Source of the DNA: Athripsodes cinereus
Taxonomy: Eukaryota; Arthropoda; Insecta; Trichoptera; Leptoceridae
Assembly (NCBI GenBank): GCA_947579605.1
Contig: OX388318.1
Coordinates: 23,980,098-24,044,097 of the forward strand
Direction: 5' to 3'
DNA: 64,000 nucleotides
A program made the translations under genes and the position numbers. Under the pieces are notes generated by a model that did not search any database, was not told where the DNA came from, and saw only the letters and a program-made list of their open reading frames with translations. Positions 29,121 to 39,049 of the stretch are shown piece after piece (the first letter of the stretch is position 1; each line of letters begins with the position of its first letter).

Positions 29121-29860
29121 AAAAATAATAATAATAACCAGACAATTTATAGTGCGCCGTTTTGTGGAATATATTCACTTCAAGGGCGCATCCTAAAATA
29201 TCGTGTTTATACCTATGATTGAAGCCTGATACATATAATACAAATATTAATAAGCTATTATAAAAACTAAACATATATAAATAACAATAAGTTGTACAAT
29301 TTATATCATTTATATGATATACCAAACAAGTGTGTCTTTAATCGACTCTTGAACAAATCAAGAGACTGTGTTTTACGCACTTGTTCAGGAAGATCATTCC
29401 ACATGGATGGTCCAGCCGAGCTGAAGGCTCGAAAGGAATACTTAGGTCTCCCTCTTACACCGGTTTCCGTCAACCTGACACCCGTATCAGAACCTGACCT
29501 AAGAGTGCTTTGTCTTTGATTTGGAACTTGCTGTCTACAGAGTTCGGAGATGTATGATGGAGCCATATTATGAATGGATTTGAAGACTGTGAGGCAAACC
29601 TTGAAAGCAATCCTTTCAGCGCACTTGAGCCAGTGCAGATTTTTGAGGGTACTAGTTATATGGGAGCGTTGGTCCATTTTGAAAATTAAGCGGGCAGCGG
29701 CGTTGAGCACAGATTGGATTCTCTGAAGCTGGTATTGCGGTAAATTGGCCAGAATACCGTTACAGTAATCTACCCGAGATACCACAAAGGAATTAATCAA
29801 TGTTCTAGCATCGTGGGATGTCAGACATCTTCTAATGGGAGTTAATTGCCTCAGCGGGAT
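29121..29860 (-). pseudogene. LINE-P (CR1-like) inserted in LINE-Q
   Basis: The frame 29306-29800 (164 codons) encodes INSFVVSRVDYCNGILANLP, QRIQSVLNAAARLIFK, LHWLKCAERIAFKVC, GVRGRPKYSFRAFSSAGPSM and WNDLPEQVR, FKSRLKTHLF. Upstream in the same strand, PLRQLTPIRRCL continues in another frame. These are the thumb and C-terminus of a CR1-like LINE. It carries a 3' UTR and an ATT tail (TAATAATAATAAC at 29125-29137). It splits LINE-Q with a short TTGC repeated at both joints. Confidence 0.85.
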
Positions 29861-30168
29861 GCAATGTTTTCAGCTTGCTCCTGAATGTGGCAGTAGGTTG
29901 GTTCTGTCTTAAATCCGCTGGTAATCGGTTCCAGACAGTTGGCCTCGCAACGCTGCAGCTCCTCTCTGCGAATTTGAAAGTGTTTGCCCTGTTGGGTTCT
30001 AGAAGTTTCGTGACAGCGGTGGAAGCTGATCGTAGTGGCTGCCTCAGAGTTTCGTCGACGGGACAGAGCTCAGCGAGGCATAGAGGTGCTGTGCCGTTCA
30101 AGGGCTTGTGCAGCGTGAGGTACAGTTTGAACTCCACTCTCTCTGGGACTCTCAGCCAATGTAGCTCC
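29861..30168 (-). pseudogene. LINE-Q C-terminal region (proximal half of a split copy)
   Basis: The minus strand encodes VEFKLYLTLHKPLNGTAP, LCLAELCPVDETLRQPLRSA, LLEPNRANTFKFAERSCSVA, RPTVWNRLPADLRQNQPTAT and FRSKLKT, then runs into LINE-P. It is the same family as 6179-6451 but extends about 50 codons further upstream. Confidence 0.8.
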
Positions 30169-30248
30169 TTATAATGACATTGTCAATCATTATCACAATC
30201 GATTGACAATGTCTTTATAAGACGAAAGACGTCTCTCTCAATATTTTT
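30169..30248. repeat. Fragment of the palindromic MITE family seen at 61345
   Basis: Contains GACATTGTCAAT and its inverse, then AAGACGAAAGACGTCTCTCT, matching the centre and right arm of 61345-61517. The left arm is largely missing. Confidence 0.65.
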
Positions 30249-30279
30249 CTCTCAAATCTCAAACTCAAATCAAAGTTTT

Positions 30280-30424
30280 AAACCCAAATACAACCTTATA
30301 CACCTTTCACAGTAAGCTACTAAAAGCTTGTGTCGTGAAAGGGGAGTTTGCCGGCACCTGGTATCGAACCACGGACCTCATGTTCATGAGGTCGAGACTC
30401 TACCTCCAGGCTACCGACAAACTT
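30280..30424 (-). repeat. SINE-1, tRNA-derived, near full length
   Basis: In minus orientation it starts TTTGTCGGTAGCCTGGAGGT (A box TAGCCTGGAGG), continues AGAGTCTCGACCTC and GTGGTTCGATACC (B box), then GGCAAACTCCCCTTTCACGA and CACAAGCTTTTAG, and ends with a GGTTGTATTTGGGTTT tail. The pol III boxes are well kept, but the sequence does not fold as an intact tRNA, so it is a retroposon and not a tRNA gene. Other copies lie at 36696, 40800, 43814, 45471 and 48672. Confidence 0.8.
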
Positions 30425-30431
30425 TAGTTGG

Positions 30432-30572
30432 TTGGTTAGTTGGAAGAGATCGCGCCTTTGCGATAAACTCGCCCTCTGTATATTGATTGTATTTAATTTG
30501 AATGTATACCTTTTATGTAATTGTTTTTAATCAATGTACAGTAAAGAATGAATAAATAAATAAATAAATATA
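30432..30572 (+). repeat. T1 LINE 3' end
   Basis: GGTTAGTTGGAAGAGATCGC, stem ATCGC-GCCTTT-GCGAT, AAACTCGCCCTCTGTATATT and an AAATAAATAAATAAATA tail. The coding part is missing. Confidence 0.75.
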
Positions 30573-31159
30573 GAGGAAAAAATTTTGTTTTTTTAATTTC
30601 ATTCTTCTTTCTACTTTCTATGTTATTTTCGTCAGGTCTCTTCCAATCACTGTTATTTCTGACATTATTTTTAATTTGCGATTTTGTTGCTTGACACATT
30701 GTTGCATAACGATATTCGTGTGTTGTGGTTAGTTGGCTACGATAAATGTTTGCATTTTAGATCCGTAAAATAAAAATAGAATGTATGTATATATTATATA
30801 GTATGATACAGGTAGATTGTTGTTGGTATATTATGTAGGTAACTTCTGTACATAATATATACAGTCTACGTATTATACGATGAATTATTTAAATGGTAAT
30901 GAAACTAACAAACACATTATATATATGCTAGTATTAATTATTTATACAGGGTATAAAACTACAGGTTGATATTTTTACTAAAGTTTTTTTTTATAAATCA
31001 GTTTTATTTATTTTTATTTGTACTGTAATGAAAGGAGAGTAAACAGAATCAAAGGAGAATCAAACGGAATCAAACGAGAGTCTATACCCTGGCGATAAAA
31101 TCATTGTATGTTATGTTGAAAATATCGACATGAACATTCAAATCATTCAACAATTTTAT
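30573..31159. other. No feature recognised
   Basis: AT-rich sequence with no identifiable content. Confidence 0.3.
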
Positions 31160-31330
31160 TTATCTATTTTATTCTCCAAGACAAAGATTGTTAGATACCA
31201 TCAACCGAGATCTAGAGGAGCTCAATGCTAAAGACGACTGGCAGTCCATTGCTCAGGATAGAAAACCTTGGAAATCTATTGTTTCGGAGGCAAAGGTCCT
31301 ACAAGGGCTGTTCGGCCATCGGAAGTAAGT
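31160..31330 (+). pseudogene. LINE C-terminal fragment (WxSIAQDR-type tail)
   Basis: The frame encodes RLLDTINRDLEELNAKDDW, then QSIAQDRKPWKSIVSEAKV and a stop after GHRK. The (A/Q)DR-x2-W(K/R)-x(I/L)-V box is the usual end of RTE-like LINE proteins. It is a different subfamily from LINE-A, C and D. Confidence 0.6.
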
Positions 31331-31334
31331 AAAT

Positions 31335-31475
31335 AAGTATTTTATTCTTCACTGTACATTGGTTCCAATATTACAAAATAAAACAGTGTCATATAAATAT
31401 CAGTTATACAATTCAATGTACAGAGGGAAAGTTAATCGCTAAGATGCGATATCTTCCAACTAACCCAGCCTTATA
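31335..31475 (-). repeat. T1 LINE 3' end, inverted
   Basis: In minus orientation: GGTTAGTTGGAAGATATCGC, stem ATCGC-ATCTTA-GCGAT, TTTCCCTCTGTACATTG and a tail near 31340. Confidence 0.65.
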
Positions 31476-31849
31476 GCCTTTCCGACAGGAGAGTTTGGTA
31501 TTATGTCTGTTTTGCTACCAGGGGGGTAAAAATGTAAATGCTGTCGAGAACGATTTTAAGATACTGGGACGTAGGTTGATACAAAACTTACTCAAAATCA
31601 TTGGATTACTATTATAAAGCCACTTAAGAGTTTGAAAAAAATGCCTCGCACAATATATTTATGTATATCTCGACGGTGCATCAACGTATCATATCACAGA
31701 CAACCCAGTAAGAAAGCAGATGGGTACAAATAAGGATAGTACCCAAATATAAATATACAGAAGTAAATCATTCATGCTAAGACAATATCTAGTCTCGCAA
31801 GGGTTCTATATTACTGAAGCCGGTTCTATCATGCTGCGAACCAAAGTAT
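31476..31849. other. No feature recognised
   Basis: No coding or repeat signature that I can support. Confidence 0.3.
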
Positions 31850-31970
31850 CATACAAAATGTAAAAGAAGCGAAAGAAGTATATAAGGATAGATCTATATG
31901 CTCTTCCTACCTCTCTGCCTACCCCACTTGAGAAATGACATGAAGGTATAGTAGTGTATAGTATTTTAAA
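31850..31970 (+). pseudogene. LINE-A 3' fragment
   Basis: Encodes EAKEVYKDRSI-like residues, then the terminal block CTGCCTACCCCACTTGAGAA and GGTATAGTAGTGTATAGTAT. Confidence 0.6.
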
Positions 31971-32299
31971 TAAAACAATTAGTAGATATATGGTGTGTTG
32001 TTAAATACCCTGTATAATCCGTAAAACCAGTAGCTGAATATTATAAACGTGTTTTTATCATTTTTGTTTGTTCATCTCTACATACATTCAGACATACATA
32101 CATTCATACTATTATAATAATATGATAAAATTAAACATCACCTTTATTAAACGTGAGGTGATCATTCGTCTTGTATGCCAAAACGGGAAAAACATCCATC
32201 ATTTTATTAAAGATAACAATCTGAAAATAACAAAATTATTGCAATAAATCAATTATTTATTACTCTGGCACTCGCGGAATTCAATAGGTTTTGCTATAC
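31971..32299. other. No feature recognised
   Basis: AT-rich sequence with no identifiable content. Confidence 0.3.
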
Positions 32300-32628
32300 T
32301 ATAGATACGTCAAGCCGTATCCCTGCTGGGATAGGCAGAGAGGACGGAATGTCAAATATAAATATCCTTACCTTTAATTTCCTTCTCTTACTTAACACGC
32401 GGCCCTCATTGAGAATTTAATCCACGTGATCAAGCCACATGGTTCTCGGACGTCCGTGCTTTCTCACAGCCCCTCGTTCAGATAAGTAAATCATCTTGGT
32501 CATCGTCTCTTGGTCTCGCCATCGTAACTTATTTACACGCATTCTATCCACAACACTCTTTTTGTGTCCGCTCATTCTTATAATATCCTCATTTCTCACT
32601 CTATCATGCAACGTCTTACTTACCGGCT
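32300..32628 (-). pseudogene. LINE-A C-terminal fragment
   Basis: The minus frame 32417-32611 encodes HDRVRNEDIIRMSGHKKSVV, DRMRVNKLRW and KHGRPRTMWLDHVD, with the FGHVE box deleted. The terminal block follows in plus coordinates 32300-32340 (inverse of CCTATCCCAGCAGGGATACG and a TATAG tail). Confidence 0.7.
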
Positions 32629-32629
32629 C

Positions 32630-32775
32630 GCAGAGCCATATTCTAAAATATTACACGATCTGGAGTACACTCGATGGAGGTTTTGCTCGTATTCTACTGG
32701 TAGATAGCCTGATGATGAGAGCGGAAACTCTTGAATGTCGGCTCGCGATTAATAAAGTCAATGTGGAAATACTAA
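32630..32775. repeat. Relative of the palindromic MITE family at 1919 and 43466
   Basis: It contains GCCTGATGATGAGAGCGGAA, CTCTTGAATGTCGGCTCGCG and AATAAAGTCAATGTGGAA. The opposite arm is only partly preserved (CCGGCTCGCAGAG at 32625), so the hairpin is degraded. Confidence 0.6.
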
Positions 32776-32964
32776 ATATAAGTTTTTTTTTTAACTTAGT
32801 TCAATGCATGTATACATATGTAATTAGCAATATTTTATGATGAAATCTCATAGTCAAAAGTTAGATATATATTTTATAACTGCTTAACTTATATTTTATT
32901 AATTTATTGATTCTTTACTCTGCTGTACATTGAGTTGGGTTAATAAATATTGAAGTTTGGGTTA

Positions 32965-33103
32965 TAAGGGTTAGTTGGAAAAGATCGCGCCTTTGCGATA
33001 AACTCGCCCTTTGTTTATTGATTGTATTTCATTTGAATGCATTTCTCCATAAAATTGTATGTTTTGTGACTAATTTACTGTAAAGAATGAATAAATAAAT
33101 AAA
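32965..33103 (+). repeat. T1 LINE 3' end
   Basis: GGGTTAGTTGGAAAAGATCG, stem ATCGC-GCCTTT-GCGAT, AAACTCGCCCTTTG and an AATAAATAAATAAA tail. Confidence 0.75.
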
Positions 33104-33577
33104 AAAATCTAATTCAAGCAATTCGAAATGCATTCGTATTAAAAAAATCCCGTTTGTAACTTGATTTAATGTGGTCACCCTGACAAAGTCATCTTTTTTA
33201 TATTATTTAAAGATATTATAATTGATATAAATGTATATTTAGTTATGTATTGTGTCTGCATGTTATACTAATATGTAGTGTTTGCTGAATGTGTTAAGGA
33301 TAAGCAAGCAGACAGGTACCTAATCGAAGAATTTTAGCAGATAAAATAAAAATATAAAAATCCTGTCGATATTAGGTATCCGATATTTTTTAAGTAAAAA
33401 ATCAATAACTTAATTCTCAAATTTTATTCTTATATTTTATTACTCCACTTTAAGGATACATAGACAAAAAGAAATACAATATAAAAATAATAAAATATAA
33501 ATCTTAATTCCACAAAAAAGTATACGATAGAAAAAAAAATAAGACAACATTACTACTGAACACATAATTATGTGCAA
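33104..33577. other. No feature recognised
   Basis: AT-rich sequence with no identifiable content. Confidence 0.3.
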
Positions 33578-33622
33578 TGGGCGAGTTTATCGCAGAAGTG
33601 CGATATCTTCCAACTAACCCAT
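33578..33622 (-). repeat. T1 LINE 3' end fragment, inverted
   Basis: In minus orientation GGTTAGTTGGAAGATATCGC, stem ATCGCA-CTTC-TGCGAT, AAACTCGCCCATTGCACAT. The outer pair next to the loop is A-T here but G-C at 60618. Confidence 0.7.
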
Positions 33623-33949
33623 GAAAACTCTTCTTATTTATAAAATTATATAAGATATATCTACCAAATATTCCTTTCAAATTATTATAGGTATAAATTA
33701 CTAAATTTTCTTAGCCAATTTATTACATAAATATTAGAATTAAATAATTTAGATCAAAAGGCTGACTTGTTGCTGAGCAACGTACTTCAGTCAACCCTTA
33801 ACCTATAGGTACACAAAGGAAATGTTAAGTGTACACCTACCCAACTAATCATTAATGATAATAATAAAAAATAAAGATACAGAAACCAAAAGCGAAAAAA
33901 TTAAATCATATTCTTATATGTATGTACATATATATGTATGTTGGATGAT
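33623..33949. other. No feature recognised
   Basis: AT-rich sequence with no identifiable content. Confidence 0.3.
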
Positions 33950-34030
33950 TTATTCGGCGCCGTTTAATGAAGCATTCATCTCAAGGGCGCGAGAAACTAT
34001 GTTGGAAAAGCGATATCTTCCAACTTACCC
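33950..34030 (-). repeat. LINE-Q 3' UTR piece joined to a T1 fragment
   Basis: GGCGCCGTTTAATGAAGCAT and TCTCAAGGGCGCGAGA resemble the inverse of the LINE-Q end; GCGATATCTTCCAACTTACC is the inverse of the T1 start. Confidence 0.45.
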
Positions 34031-34149
34031 GGTTATTAAAATAAATAAAAAACATATACACTCAAGAAAAAGAACACATGCCGGCAACAATGAACTTATG
34101 GACACATACTCGTATAATAATAAAAAGTAGGAATATCACGTACTTTTCA

Positions 34150-34372
34150 CGCCGGAAAGCCAACTATCGCTTTGATCTTTAATGACTGAAAAAAGGACAG
34201 AAGGATGGTGGGTCCCGGGAGAAGTAAATAGCTGGTAAGGATAAGGGTCAAAGATTTTGTGTCAAAAAAATTTTTGTGGCCAAAGGTTTTCGAAGCAGCA
34301 AGGAGCAGGGATCTCAAGGGGAAACATTTAGTAGGCGTATTGGGCTCCATACTTTACTAGGACAAGGTAAGG
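34150..34372 (+). pseudogene. LINE-H C-terminal remnant
   Basis: Near the end it encodes EAARSRDLKGKHLVGVLGSI followed by ACAAGGTAAGG. The copy at 40195-40375 encodes EAVVDRDLWRMYLGAMGPRP and GATAAGGGGAAGAAGGTAAG. The RDL(W)-x-(M/L)-x-LGA box is another LINE C-terminal subfamily. Strongly decayed. Confidence 0.4.
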
Positions 34373-34408
34373 GATCGATGATGAATAATTGAGTTACTGT
34401 ATTGTAAT

Positions 34409-35191
34409 GGTTATCATTTAAACGATCAGCATAATATTGATGTTATGTTCAGCAGAATAATGTATTCTGCCGACAAATATATCATGTTGATATGCTTCTT
34501 ATGCCCAGCGAGAATATTATATTTGTATTGCAAATAATATGATATTGTAAAACTCTAAATTTAATCGACCAGCAAAATTATTATTTGACCGGCATAATGA
34601 TTATTTGTCCAGCAAAATAAATAAATGAGCAGCAAACCGTGAGCTGATTTTAATTAAACTTGTGAAAGCTAAATTTTTAATCTTGTTCAAATAATAAATC
34701 TTTGTATGTAGCATCTTTTTATGTGATTTTATATGTAGCATCTGAATGAACGACACTAGCGTTTTTCGACATTTCAGTTAGATATTTCGTTAATATAGCA
34801 AAGCGGAAACTGGTATTATTTTCGTAGTCATCATTAATTTGGTAAGAAATTACAAAAACTTCATGTGGATCCGAAGGTAAATCGGTGTGTGAAAAATATT
34901 GTTTATCTAATATTTTCTGCCGGTCAAATAATAATTCAGCTGCTCAAATAATAATTCTGCTGCACAAATAACAATTCTGCTGGTCAATTAATTATTTTGT
35001 TGTGCGAGTATTTATTAAGCTGTTAAATTTTTTTAATTTGCCGATATAACCAAGTTTGTTTGTAAAACAAGTGTTGCGCTTATTTTTTATTTATTGCCAA
35101 TGAAAACATTGTTTGCCGTGCAAATGACTTAAATGCTGATATTTTCTTGCCGAACGAATGGATTAATAGCCGTTCAAAATAATTAGTTCCC
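34409..35191. mobile_element. Putative DNA transposon with CAGCA-AATTATTATTTG subterminal repeats
   Basis: A 9-bp direct repeat TATTGTAAT lies at 34400-34408 and 35192-35200. The ends are only weakly inverted (GGTTATCATTTAAACGATCA against GGGAACTAATTATTTTGAAC). Inside, words like GACCAGCAAAATTATTATTT occur in one orientation near 34572-34630 and inverted near 34920-34990, a subterminal-repeat pattern. The class is uncertain: an 8-9 bp duplication would suit hAT or Mutator-like elements. No coding frame. Confidence 0.45.
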
Positions 35192-35200
35192 TATTGTAAT

Positions 35201-35582
35201 TAGTGTATTCGATCCTGGGATGCCGAGAATCGGGATATTTTAGTCCCGATTTTTTTAGGATTAATTTTAAGGAATCCCGAGATTTCCGGGATTAGTACAA
35301 TTTTGAAATAAGTCAGGAATTTGCGAAACATTAATGGATCACTGACAGCTGAAACTTGTGTTTGTAACTTTCTAAGTTCGATATTTCACTAGATACTGAT
35401 ATTGTGGCAATAGTCACTGATGATACAAATGTTATGCTGAAGGTTGGAAAACTTGTTAATGCAGAGCACCAAGTTTGTTTTGCACATGGTATTCACTTAG
35501 CCGTTTGTGATTTATTTATTAAAAAAACTGTAGATAATCCCGAAATCCCAGGATAAGAAAAAGGGCCGGATCGAATCCTCCA
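35201..35582. mobile_element. hAT-like element with TAGTG ends and ATTCGATCC termini
   Basis: The ends TAGTGTATTCGATCCTGG and the inverse of TGGAGGATTCGATCCGGC lie between ATTGTAAT (35193-35200) and ATTGTAAC (35583-35590), an 8-bp duplication with one change. It is the same family as 52878-53386. A fragment of hAT transposase is retained in the middle (see 35382-35535). Confidence 0.75.
35382..35535 (+). pseudogene. hAT transposase fragment
   Basis: The frame reads ISLDTDIVAIVTDDTNVML, KVGKLVNAEHQVCFAHGIHL and AVCDLFIKK. In zinc-finger-BED hAT transposases the TDGASVM-like box and the (H/Q)-x-CxAHGIHLAVCD box follow each other as here. The first holds a catalytic Asp and the second a conserved Cys/His pair. 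About 50 codons remain, with no flanking domains. The minus-strand copy at 53070-53203 keeps the same segment. Confidence 0.75.
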
Positions 35583-35689
35583 ATTGTAACTAACGAGTTA
35601 AATAATGCCTGGCTGTGGTGATACGTGTGATATTGTATAATAGTTTGTTGATTTGATAGCTGTAATGCTGTGTGTGTATTGCTATACAA
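35583..35689. other. Spacer between the hAT and the Helitron-like element
   Basis: Short unassigned sequence. Confidence 0.3.
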
Positions 35690-36063
35690 ATCTTATATAT
35701 AAAATTCTCGCGTCACGGTGTTTGTTATCATACTTCTCCAAAACGGCTGGACCGATTTTGATGTAATTTTGTGTGCTTATCGGGTAGGTCTGAGAATCGG
35801 CCAACATCTATTTTTCATATCCCTAAACGCTAAGGGTGTTTTTTTTAATTTAATTTTTGAACATTTTTTAAAAAATTTTTATGGTGATGAATTAAAAAAT
35901 ACATACAGCCCTAAATTTTCACCTTTCTACCATCAACTCCCCTATTTTTTTATAGAGATATTAGTTATTCAATCATTTTCAACTCCGGTCGATACATAAT
36001 AATGTAGGTTTATGTCAAATAAATAATGTATATATATAAACAACGTTTGCCGGGCCAGCTAGT
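35690..36063 (+). mobile_element. Helitron/Helentron-like non-autonomous element
   Basis: It starts CTTATATATAAAATTCTCGC, followed by GTCACGGTGTTTGTTATCAT, TCCAAAACGGCTGGACCGAT and CGGGTAGGTCTGAGAATCGG. It ends AACAACGTTTGCCGGGCCAG and CTAGT. The order and ends match the inverted copy at 14141-14480. A short GC-rich hairpin region (TTTGCCGGGCCAG) precedes the 3' end. The ORF at 35718-35999 is accidental. Confidence 0.75.
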
Positions 36064-36695
36064 AATATTATGTACTGTTAGGTAGATACTATTAAGATAG
36101 GTACCTACCTTAAAATACTATGGAAAGTAATAAGTTTATTATAATAATGTTCATGCAAGCTGCATGCGACTGTTGTTGTTGTTGATCGTTGACATGTCTG
36201 GTGTATATTGTGTGACTGTGTGTGTAGCCCTTAATAATGTAAGGTGACCATAAAACTAAAAGAAATATTTTTTTTAAATTTTCTTTAATTATGATTTTTT
36301 AATTCCGTTTCTAATCATTGTTGGATGCATCTTCATTAGCATCCCTCCCATTTTTGTCTTCTGTCAATGTCTTTCTTTCTTTTCAAATATAATTGGATTT
36401 TTTACAGCTTGTGCAAACTCCCTTTAGTAGGAAACAGAAAAAGTGGTCCAATGCTTAAGAATCAGCTTTTGCTGATTTAAATGCGCATTACCCATGGTAC
36501 GTTCAGCAATCTCACGAATTCGACGCGACGTTGTTCACACCTTGACAGCTGTTGAGCACATGTGTCTCTTTATGATTGTGTTCGAGGTTGTTGACAATAA
36601 ATCTTTGATTGTTGACAGAACTCGAACACAATTACAAAGGTAGTTGACATGTATGCTTAACAGATTTAATAGATTGAAACATTGGTGATATTTTT
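36064..36695. other. No feature recognised
   Basis: No coding or repeat signature that I can support. Confidence 0.3.
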
Positions 36696-37030
36696 TTAAG
36701 ATATATCTGGTTTTTTGTTATAAACCCAAATAAAACCTTTTACACCCTTCACAGTTAGCTAAAAGCTTGTGTCGCAAACCTCTTGTGCATGACACCGATT
36801 TTACCTCCAGTAGACCTAGTCAAAACACATTTAAGCGTTACGTTTTCGTTTCGTTTTCGTTCAAACAAGACGTGGTTGCGAGAACGCGTCAATTTTCGTC
36901 GCTAAAATACACAAGTAGCTACGGAAATTGATGCGTTCTCGCAACGTCGTCCGCGTTTGAACAAAAACGAAACGAAAACGTAACGCTTAAATGTGTTTTG
37001 ACTAGGCCTACAGGCTACCGATGAACTCAA
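36696..37030 (-). repeat. SINE-1 split by a palindromic element
   Basis: In plus coordinates the body reads ACCCAAATAAAACCTTTTAC, CACAGTTAGCTAAAAGCTTG and TTTTACCTCCAG (to 36810). It resumes as CAGGCTACCGATGAACTC at 37011, where an uninterrupted SINE-1 has CTACCTCCAGGCTACCGA. The internal part with the B box is partly deleted. Confidence 0.75.
36811..37010. mobile_element. 200-bp palindromic element in SINE-1
   Basis: The ends TAGACCTAGTCAAAACACAT and the inverse of TAGGCCTAGTCAAAACACAT extend into arms of about 85 bp, including TTAAGCGTTACGTTTTCG and GTTGCGAGAACGCGTCAATT. The centre is CGCTAAAATACACAAGTAGC. CAG occurs on both sides (36808-36810, 37011-37013) but only once in an intact SINE-1, so the duplication appears to be 3 bp. 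The superfamily is unclear. Confidence 0.75.
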
Positions 37031-37684
37031 TGAAATCAATGTTACAATATTCTACCTGCATAATAGAGATATCTCTAGTATAGGGAGGCAGCACTAAAAA
37101 ATCTCTTATTTTTATTTTATTATTCTGAGTGATTTTGCGAAAATCTCTTAATACATAAAAATCTTATGAAATTACAGTACCCAACTATACTTATTAGAAT
37201 ACAATATTGTGTAAAACTATATATAAGAATGCATTTACGTTAAAAAAAACATGAATTATAATAATTTATCGACGGTCACCCCACTTATACAATCGTTCAA
37301 TCGAATCGGTACAGAAATTCCGAGACATTTCTTGTCAAACTTATCGCATCAGACAACAAATCATATGATTTTATTACTACGAATCAAAGTGCGGAGTGCA
37401 CGCGGCACGACTGTTATAATAATATGGTGTGGCTGATGGTACATATTATATTATATTAAGTATGTAGAATATTATTAAAATACCTGCTGCCTTATAGCAT
37501 TATCAGATTGGATTTGTTCATGCCCGTCTTGCTTTATACTCACTCACTTACCAACATATATAGGTAAATACAATCTCTCTAGTTTGATTATCACAAAATA
37601 ATATGATCAAGTACAAACATAGGTAGGTACATAGCTCGCTGTTTTTCCATACTGTTGCGTTAATCGATTGATAGCCACAACTAA
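37031..37684. other. No feature recognised
   Basis: AT-rich sequence with no identifiable content. Confidence 0.3.
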
Positions 37685-38055
37685 CCTGTCGCCAGCTTCA
37701 GGAGAAAATTAAAGACTGCACTTTTAACCAACCCTGCCCTTCAAGGGTAAAAAACAAAATCACCCGAAATCATAATCTTTCTGGACGCGTCTAGGCTTCT
37801 GAGTCAGAATGATAATAATAATAACTGGACAATTATTTTGAGATGCATCGTTTTGTGGAAAAATCGCAGAATTGAATTAAGCAAATTATATTTTAGATGG
37901 AAAGAAACATTACAATTATCAAACATTACAATCACATTACAGTTATCAAACATTACAATTGCAGATCGAAGTATTGTATTAAGCAAATTACATAGTACGT
38001 GGAAAGAAACATTACAATTATCAATTACAATTATCAAACATTACAATCATCACCC
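37685..38055. repeat. Dispersed repeat U and adjoining ACATTACAATTATCA repeats
   Basis: Bases 37687-37790 (CTGTCGCCAGCTTCAGGAGA, ACTGCACTTTTAA) match the inverse of 51228-51370. Bases 37905-38050 are imperfect repeats of ACATTACAATTATCAA, within a larger duplicated unit that includes TTAAGCAAATTA and TGGAAAGAAACATTACAATT. Confidence 0.45.
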
Positions 38056-38854
38056 ATTGTGCATTTGTCGTCTCCTATTTCCCGATTCCACGCCTAGGTC
38101 CATTGCTTTCCATGTCTGATAGTCGAAGCCATCTTCAGAAAGGAAGCACTATTTAGCTTAAAAAGCCTCAGTTATTACAAGACGCTCTGTCCACCTCATG
38201 AATCGTCGACTTGGCGTAAGAGTGTTGTGAACGATCTCAGATATGTACACAGAATGAGATTGTCGTTGGCCTGATAGAGCAATCTAAAGTTTCAAAAGGT
38301 AATTGTTTGGTTCAAATACTATGTACAGTCGGCTTACAATACCAGCACGATGTATTTAAACTACGATGTGGTATTAAGGGATGTAAGAACAACAAAAAAT
38401 CCGAATGTTTAAAAGTCAAACATAATCGCAAATTCTCACTAATTTGTGTAAATTGAATAAACCGAATTCGTTAACCTTGCGCTGGGAGGTCTTAAGAAAG
38501 TCGTGTCTCAGTTTTTCAAATAAGTACATAAATGAAAATAAACAAATAAGATAATCTTTATTGCAGGAGAAAAAAATACATTTACAAATGGTGGCTTCAC
38601 AACACATGCGGTTAGTGGGTTGGACTAGTAGAGAGCAATGGAATTATTAAAAACATTCGTTCAAATAGAAAATATCGATTTCTTTTCTATATTTTTATCT
38701 CAGGTAACCAATGCCTAGAGATGTAGTTACTGTTTTGTTTAATATGAACCAGATAAAAAACTGCGACATGTAGAAAACTAGGAGCTACTGATGCCGTCAA
38801 AAGGGTGGCAAAGGTGAAGTGGTCATGTTGCTAGATTTGAAAAATAGAGATGAA
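38056..38854. other. No feature recognised
   Basis: No coding or repeat signature that I can support. Confidence 0.3.
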
Positions 38855-38995
38855 TAAAAATGGTAGTGGAGTGGATACCTCATGAAGACAATACAGTTCT
38901 TAGAGGAAGGCCTCCTGCACAATTTGCTGATAACATTAGAAGATTTGCTGGTGAGTGGTTGCAGAAAGCCTAGCAGGGTTACCTTGATATAATTT
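38855..38995 (+). pseudogene. LINE C-terminal fragment (GRPPxxFADDI-type)
   Basis: Encodes VVEWIPHEDNTVLRGRPPAQ, FADNIRRFAGEWLQKA and a stop. W-x-P, RGRPP-x2-(W/F)-x-D(D/N)I-x-R, and GxWLQ-A are the C-terminal signature of another common RTE-like LINE subfamily. Confidence 0.6.
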
Positions 38996-39049
38996 AAATA
39001 TGATCTTATTCTTGTATTGATATTAATCATACGACGCGCGATGGGACTA

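Noticed and set aside
30280..30424. tRNA gene on the minus strand
   Set aside because: A and B boxes are present, but the molecule does not form a proper cloverleaf, the family is repeated several times, and it continues into a SINE body and tail.
35718..35999. 93-codon ORF
   Set aside because: It lies wholly inside the Helitron-like repeat and is not conserved in the second copy.
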